DNA of 64,000 nt from an uncultured Prevotellaceae bacterium. GTDB taxonomy: Bacteria > Bacteroidota > Bacteroidia > Bacteroidales > Muribaculaceae. The position numbers and the translations under genes are program-made. Position 1 is the stretch's first letter. Every line of letters begins with the position of its first letter. The notes beneath the pieces were generated by a model. That model was not told where the DNA came from. It saw nothing but the letters and a program-made list of their open reading frames with translations, and searched no databases. Positions 59,777 through 64,000 of the stretch are shown here, piece by piece. The stretch covers positions 1 to 64,000 of the forward strand of contig CAMVPC010000012.1 of the NCBI GenBank assembly GCA_947169265.1, in the 5' to 3' direction.

Positions 59777-61807
59777 ATGGCAACAAGATGGACAGGACTC
59801 ATAGCGGTACTAATGGTAGTCGCGACAACGATAGGCGTCTGGGGACACGCCCCACGACTCACGGCACGCGGACGACTCGTGGCGGCACAAGAACGCGCTG
59901 CCGGTGCCACGGTGAGCGCCTTTGTGACACTCGACCGCGCCGACGACGCCTTGCTGCGCGATAACGGCGTGCGCGTCACCGCGCGCATGGGCGACATGGC
60001 GGCCATCACGCTATCGGCCGATCGCCTCGACGCTGTGGCGAGTTTGCCGGGAGTGAGCCTGGTGTCACCGGCACAACGCCTCACGTTGTGCAACGACACG
60101 GCACGCAGCCTCTCGCGCGCCGACAGCGTGCGCCTGGCCGACCTCACATCGCTCACGCCTTTCACGGGGCGCGGCGTGGTGGTGGGTGTGGTTGACGTGG
60201 GCTTCGATTTCAACCACATCAACTTCAAGGACGAGCACGGAAACAGCCGCGTGGCACGCGTCTATATGCCCTGTGACCACACCGGCGAGGCACCCGTAGT
60301 GCAGGGTGAGACACTGCCCGGCAGCCACTACACCACGCCCGAGCAAATCGCCGCGCTCACCACCGACGACACCAGCACTTCGCACGGCACCCACACCGCA
60401 GGCACCACCGCCGGCAGCTACCGCGCCAACGGCCTGCACGGCATCGCCCCCGATGCCACGCTGGTGCTGTGCGGCATGCCCGACGACAGTCTCACCGACG
60501 TGAACGTGGCGCTCGCCGTGAAATATATCTTCGACTATGCCGACCACGTGGGCCTTCCCGCCGTGGTCAACATGAGCATCGGCAGCCACGACGGCGCCCA
60601 CGACGGCACCTCCGAGCTGTGCCGCGCCCTCGACGCCATGAGCGGGCCGGGAAAAATCTGCGTGGTGTCGGCCGGCAACGACGGCGCCATGGGATGCCAC
60701 CTGCAGCAGACCTTTTGGAACGCGACCGACACGCTACATACTTTCTTCGCCGACTGGAGCCCGGCGTCGCCCATCTTCTACGGTTCGGCAAGCGCGTGGT
60801 CATCGACACAGGCCGAGCACACCGTGTACCTGGGCGTGTGGGACATCAAAGCCGACACGCTGTGCCTGCGGCAACAGCTCGTGTTCCCCACCGACGACGA
60901 AGCGCTCACCATCGACTGCGACAACGACAAGGAATGGAGCCGCTATTTCACCGGCAAAATCGAGGCCGCTGCCGGACTCGACGCGGGCGACCGCTACCAC
61001 TCGATTGTCGACGTGAGGCTCTACCCTGTCGATGCCGAGCATTATCGCCTCACACTGCACTACACCGCCCCCAGGAGCACCACAATACACGCATGGACCG
61101 GTGTCGACTCCTACTTCTACCACTACGACCTCGACGGTTGGAAACGCGGCACGAGCATCGGCTCGATTAGCGACCTGGCCACCGGCGACAATACCCTCTC
61201 GGCCGGCGCTTACTGCAGCCGCAACAACATCGACACCGATTGGGGCGACGTCATCTCCTGGACACGATGCAAGCCCTACCAGGTGGCGCATTTCTCGTCG
61301 CGAGGACCCGACCAACGCGGCATCATGCGCCCCGACGTGCTCGCTCCGGGATTCGCACTCGTTTCGTCGGCCAGCCGGTATGACCCCAAGGGCGTCATCG
61401 CAAACGCCCGCCGCGTCACCGAGGTCACTGTCGACGGCGTCACCTACCCCTATGGCGCGCAAGACGGCACCTCGATGGCCACGCCTGTCGTCACCGGCGC
61501 TGTGGCCCTATGCCTGCAGGCCGACCCCACGCTCACCGCGGCACGCTTGCGCGAAATGCTGGCGGCCACCGCCGTGGTCGACGACGCCGTGAGGCAAGCG
61601 CCACCCGAACAGGTGGGTAACGGCAAACTCGATGTCACGGCACTGCTGCGACACGCGGCGCGCGAGGCCGGCGACGTGAACGCCGACGGGGTGTGTAACG
61701 GCGCCGACATCACCACCACTTACAACGCCATCCTGTCGACCGAGCCGCCCGCCTGGGGCACACCGGCACGGCGCGACCTCATCTACGACTGGCTCTTGAG
61801 CCGATAA
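59777..61807 (+). CDS. Secreted subtilase with a dockerin-like repeat
   Basis: A 676-residue S8 serine protease. An N-terminal signal (GLIAVLMVVATTIGVWG) is followed by an inhibitor-I9-like propeptide region (SAFVTLDRADDALLRDNGV, ~45-95). The catalytic domain has D140 (GVVDVGFDF), H203 (TSHGTHTAG), N in SAGND, and S566 (GTSMATP). A beta-rich insertion of ~200 residues lies between the Asn and Ser motifs. The protein closes with one dockerin-like calcium-binding repeat (GDVNADGVCNGADITTTYNAIL, ~638-660) and a short tail. It directly follows the SusCD locus but has its own promoter. It is much simpler than the giant subtilase at 13.8 kb and has no T9SS-type end. Confidence 0.93.
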   Translation: MATRWTGLIAVLMVVATTIGVWGHAPRLTARGRLVAAQERAAGATVSAFVTLDRADDALLRDNGVRVTARMGDMAAITLSADRLDAVASLPGVSLVSPAQRLTLCNDTARSLSRADSVRLADLTSLTPFTGRGVVVGVVDVGFDFNHINFKDEHGNSRVARVYMPCDHTGEAPVVQGETLPGSHYTTPEQIAALTTDDTSTSHGTHTAGTTAGSYRANGLHGIAPDATLVLCGMPDDSLTDVNVALAVKYIFDYADHVGLPAVVNMSIGSHDGAHDGTSELCRALDAMSGPGKICVVSAGNDGAMGCHLQQTFWNATDTLHTFFADWSPASPIFYGSASAWSSTQAEHTVYLGVWDIKADTLCLRQQLVFPTDDEALTIDCDNDKEWSRYFTGKIEAAAGLDAGDRYHSIVDVRLYPVDAEHYRLTLHYTAPRSTTIHAWTGVDSYFYHYDLDGWKRGTSIGSISDLATGDNTLSAGAYCSRNNIDTDWGDVISWTRCKPYQVAHFSSRGPDQRGIMRPDVLAPGFALVSSASRYDPKGVIANARRVTEVTVDGVTYPYGAQDGTSMATPVVTGAVALCLQADPTLTAARLREMLAATAVVDDAVRQAPPEQVGNGKLDVTALLRHAAREAGDVNADGVCNGADITTTYNAILSTEPPAWGTPARRDLIYDWLLSR

Positions 61808-61825
61808 CCCACTTCAGGCCTCAGC

Positions 61826-63397
61826 ATGGATATCACCTTCCACTCCCGCCCCCACCTCAAGCGACGCGCCGCCCTTGCCGCGTTGTGCTGGCTGGCGGCC
61901 TCCACGCTCATGCTGCTTATCTCGCGCGACAGCTACCTCTACGACATCTGGTGGCGCGGCGACACCAACTGGTTCATGACGTGCGGACGAGCTTGGATGG
62001 AAGGCCTCACACCCTACAACGACTTTGCCGACTCCAAAGGCCCGCTGCTGTGGCTCATCTACGGCCTGGGATACCTGCTGAGCCCACACGACTTCACCGG
62101 CGTGATGTGGCTCAGCACCATCGCTTATGCCGTGGTTTTCTACTACGTCTTCCTCACTTTCAGGCTCTTGGGAGCCTCGCGATGGAGCGCTGCATGCGGC
62201 CTGGCGGTGGCCGCCCTGCTCATGCTCAACGGATATGTGCACGACGAGGTGCGCGCCGAGGACTTTTGCCAAGCCTTCCTCGCGCCGGTCATCTACCGCT
62301 TTGTCCTGCACGACAGCGGCCGCGACACGATCCGCTACGCCCTCACCGTAACCGCCTCCGTTCTGGGGTTCGCACTGGCGGCCACGTTGCTCATCAAGTA
62401 TAGCGTGACGCTCATGCTGCTGGCGTTCGTGCCCCACGTCACTTGGGTGTGGCCACGACGCTATGGCCGGCGCAAGGCTTCCCAATGGTTGTGGCTCACG
62501 GCCGGCGCCCTCGCCTTGCTGCTGCCGTGGCTGTTGCTCGCCCTGTGGCAGGGATGGCTCACTCATTTCGTGAGGGAGTATTTCGTCAACACGCTTCTCA
62601 CGCTGGGCAATCTGGGGCAGAGCAAACTCTCGGCCGCGGCCATCGTGAGCGAAGCCACCAAGAAAAGTCTGCTGCTCTACATGGGCGTTATCGCCGCCGG
62701 CACCGCCTTCTACGGCATGGCGCGACAGCGACGGCACTGGGGCTTGCCGGCCATCATGGCGTGGATGGTGGCTGTGGTCATGCTCAACGGGAAATCACAT
62801 TTCTACTACTCATCGCTGGCGCTGCTGGCCATGCCCGGCTGCGCCACACTGTTCACGAGGGTCGAGACACGACGATGGGGAAAAGCGGCCATCACGCTCC
62901 TCGCGCTGGCCGCGCTGCTGGCACTCGCCGCCACCAAGCGCAGCGCCAACGGCTCGCTGTTCACCCACGACCTGGCCAAGCGCGACCGCTTCTACTACTA
63001 TGCCGGACTCATGTGCCAGGTGGAACACCCGCGCGTGCTTTTCTGGGACCTCCACGACAAGGGACAAGGAATGCTCAGCGAGGCACTGCCGGCATGCCGC
63101 TACTGGGCGCTGCAGGAAGGAGCCACCGACGAAATGCGCCACGACCAGGAACGCGCCGCGCGCCGCGGCACCGACTTCGTCTTCATCGACCACGAGGACA
63201 GTGTCCACGCCCGTATGCTCGATAGTTGGGGATATACACGCTACGACTACTGGACACGGCGCGACACCTCGCGCTACCTCAGCGCCGACGGACACGTGGT
63301 GCTCTACAGCCTGCGCCCCCTGCGCGACACCCTCATCAAGGTGAGCAACGACGACGTGCTCTTCAAGCGTGACCTCAGGCCACGCTTCAGCCGGTAA
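61826..63397 (+). CDS. Polytopic membrane protein, GT-C glycosyltransferase-like
   Basis: A 523-residue protein with about nine transmembrane helices in the first ~375 residues and a soluble C-terminal part (~380-523). The first loop (WWRGDTNWFMTCGRAWMEGLTPYNDFADSKGPLLWLIYGLGYLL) has the acidic residue and the YxDFxDxKGPLL pattern seen in PMT/ArnT-type glycosyltransferases, which use lipid-linked sugar donors. The acceptor is unknown. It starts 18 bases after the subtilase stop and its stop is one base from the convergent SpoU gene stop. Confidence 0.75.
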   Translation: MDITFHSRPHLKRRAALAALCWLAASTLMLLISRDSYLYDIWWRGDTNWFMTCGRAWMEGLTPYNDFADSKGPLLWLIYGLGYLLSPHDFTGVMWLSTIAYAVVFYYVFLTFRLLGASRWSAACGLAVAALLMLNGYVHDEVRAEDFCQAFLAPVIYRFVLHDSGRDTIRYALTVTASVLGFALAATLLIKYSVTLMLLAFVPHVTWVWPRRYGRRKASQWLWLTAGALALLLPWLLLALWQGWLTHFVREYFVNTLLTLGNLGQSKLSAAAIVSEATKKSLLLYMGVIAAGTAFYGMARQRRHWGLPAIMAWMVAVVMLNGKSHFYYSSLALLAMPGCATLFTRVETRRWGKAAITLLALAALLALAATKRSANGSLFTHDLAKRDRFYYYAGLMCQVEHPRVLFWDLHDKGQGMLSEALPACRYWALQEGATDEMRHDQERAARRGTDFVFIDHEDSVHARMLDSWGYTRYDYWTRRDTSRYLSADGHVVLYSLRPLRDTLIKVSNDDVLFKRDLRPRFSR

Positions 63398-63398
63398 A

Positions 63399-64000
63399 CT
63401 ACCGCGACAACGCCGTGCGGCGAAGCTCGCTCAGCACGATGGCCGTGGCCATGCCCACGTTGAGAGAATCGACCACAGCTCCCTCGCGGGGCCACGACGG
63501 AATGAGCAACCGGCGCGTAGCGCGGGCGGCCACGTCGCGCGAAATGCCCTGCCCCTCGTTGCCCATCACCACAAAGGCGTTGCGGGGCAACTCGGCGGCA
63601 TAGATGTTGTCGCCATCAAGAAATGTTCCCAGCACCGGCACCTCGGGATACTCGTCGAAAAGCTCCTCGAGGTCGGTATAAGTCACGGCGATGCGCGCGA
63701 TGGCGCCCATCGTGGCCTGCACCACCTTGTGATTATATATATCGACAGTAGTGGGAGAACAAAAAATGTGGCGAATGCCGTACCAGTCGGCCAACCGCAC
63801 GATAGTCCCCAGGTTTCCCGGGTCCTGCACATTGTCGAGTACCAGACTCACATCGGTCCGCACCACCCCCTCATCGACTGTAACACGCGGTTTCTCGTAC
63901 ACCGCAAGCACATCGGGCGCCGTAGCGAACTGCGTCATGCGTTCCAGCGCACTCTTGGGCGCAAGCACCAGCTTGTCGTGGAAACGCGCCATACCGTTTT
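63399..64000 (-). CDS. SpoU/TrmH-family RNA 2'-O-methyltransferase (5' end beyond window)
   Basis: About 200 residues of a SPOUT-class RNA ribose methyltransferase. Motif 1 is LVLDNVQDPGNLGTIVRLADWYG, motif 2 is FVVMGNEGQGIS, and motif 3 is VDSLNVGMATAIVLSELRR; together they form the knotted SAM site. The N-terminal substrate-binding domain usual in the family (~70 more residues) is mostly missing. The frame runs open through 64000, so the gene continues beyond the window and the ATG at 63992 is not its start. Its target would be a 2'-OH in rRNA or tRNA. Confidence 0.9.
   Translation of the reverse strand, partial: NGMARFHDKLVLAPKSALERMTQFATAPDVLAVYEKPRVTVDEGVVRTDVSLVLDNVQDPGNLGTIVRLADWYGIRHIFCSPTTVDIYNHKVVQATMGAIARIAVTYTDLEELFDEYPEVPVLGTFLDGDNIYAAELPRNAFVVMGNEGQGISRDVAARATRRLLIPSWPREGAVVDSLNVGMATAIVLSELRRTALSR

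Noticed and set aside
22535-61807. Cellulosome, from the dockerin-like repeats
   Set aside because: No cohesin or scaffoldin was seen in the window, and the carriers are an LRR protein and proteases, not cellulases. The repeats are kept as calcium-binding modules of unknown use.

Overview
The window is a stretch of bacterial chromosome of about 60% GC from a member of the Bacteroidota, almost certainly order Bacteroidales. The evidence is a SusC/SusD pair, a complete type IX secretion (T9SS) core cluster, BspA-type leucine-rich repeat and PKD surface proteins, a long-form IspG, and many promoters of the Bacteroidota form TTTG-N18-20-TAnnTTTG with almost no Shine-Dalgarno sites. The mix looks most like Muribaculaceae or Prevotellaceae, but the family cannot be fixed by eye.

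Layout. 0.2-4.1 kb: tRNA-His, recX, a comF-like gene and pnp. 4.1-11 kb, mostly minus strand: a GH13 amylase behind three PepSY-like periplasmic proteins, a small Ala-rich lipoprotein on the plus strand, then a four-gene minus-strand run (two esterases, an unknown secreted protein, a VOC protein). 11-22.5 kb is the accessory part: a 2389-residue secreted subtilase with a T9SS-type C-terminus, a divergent paralogue lacking its 5' end, a small orphan gene resembling immunity proteins, and palindromic intergenic repeats on both sides. 22.5-24.3 kb holds a leucine-rich-repeat protein with dockerin-like repeats. 24.6-28.2 kb: pheT, a cupin gene and a YebC-family gene. 28.9-36 kb: porT-, porP-, gldK/porK-, gldL/porL-, gldM/porM- and gldN/porN-like genes, the T9SS outer-membrane, ring and motor parts. 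36-51.5 kb: lpdA, rpiB, rpoN, a PAP2-like gene, ispG, an M6-like metalloprotease, an rRNA/tRNA methyltransferase, a CE1-like esterase, a membrane pyrophosphatase and a secreted class-I amidotransferase. 51.6-59.7 kb: a SusC/SusD transport locus with two further lipoproteins, followed by a second subtilase, a GT-C-like membrane protein and an incomplete SpoU methyltransferase at the right edge.

How it fits together. Signal-peptide proteins dominate. The T9SS genes at 29-36 kb could export the giant subtilase at 13.8-21 kb, whose last residues look like a T9SS sorting signal. Three other secreted proteins (LRR, M6 protease, second subtilase) instead carry dockerin-like calcium-binding repeats at or near their C-termini. 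The SusC/SusD locus has no glycan enzymes and sits next to a protease, so import of peptides rather than glycans is a reasonable hypothesis. I found no CRISPR array, prophage, integrase or transposase. The most unusual part is 11.0-22.5 kb, where duplicated and truncated cargo genes, matching terminators and two families of palindromic repeats (one copy a perfect 40-bp palindrome) occur together.
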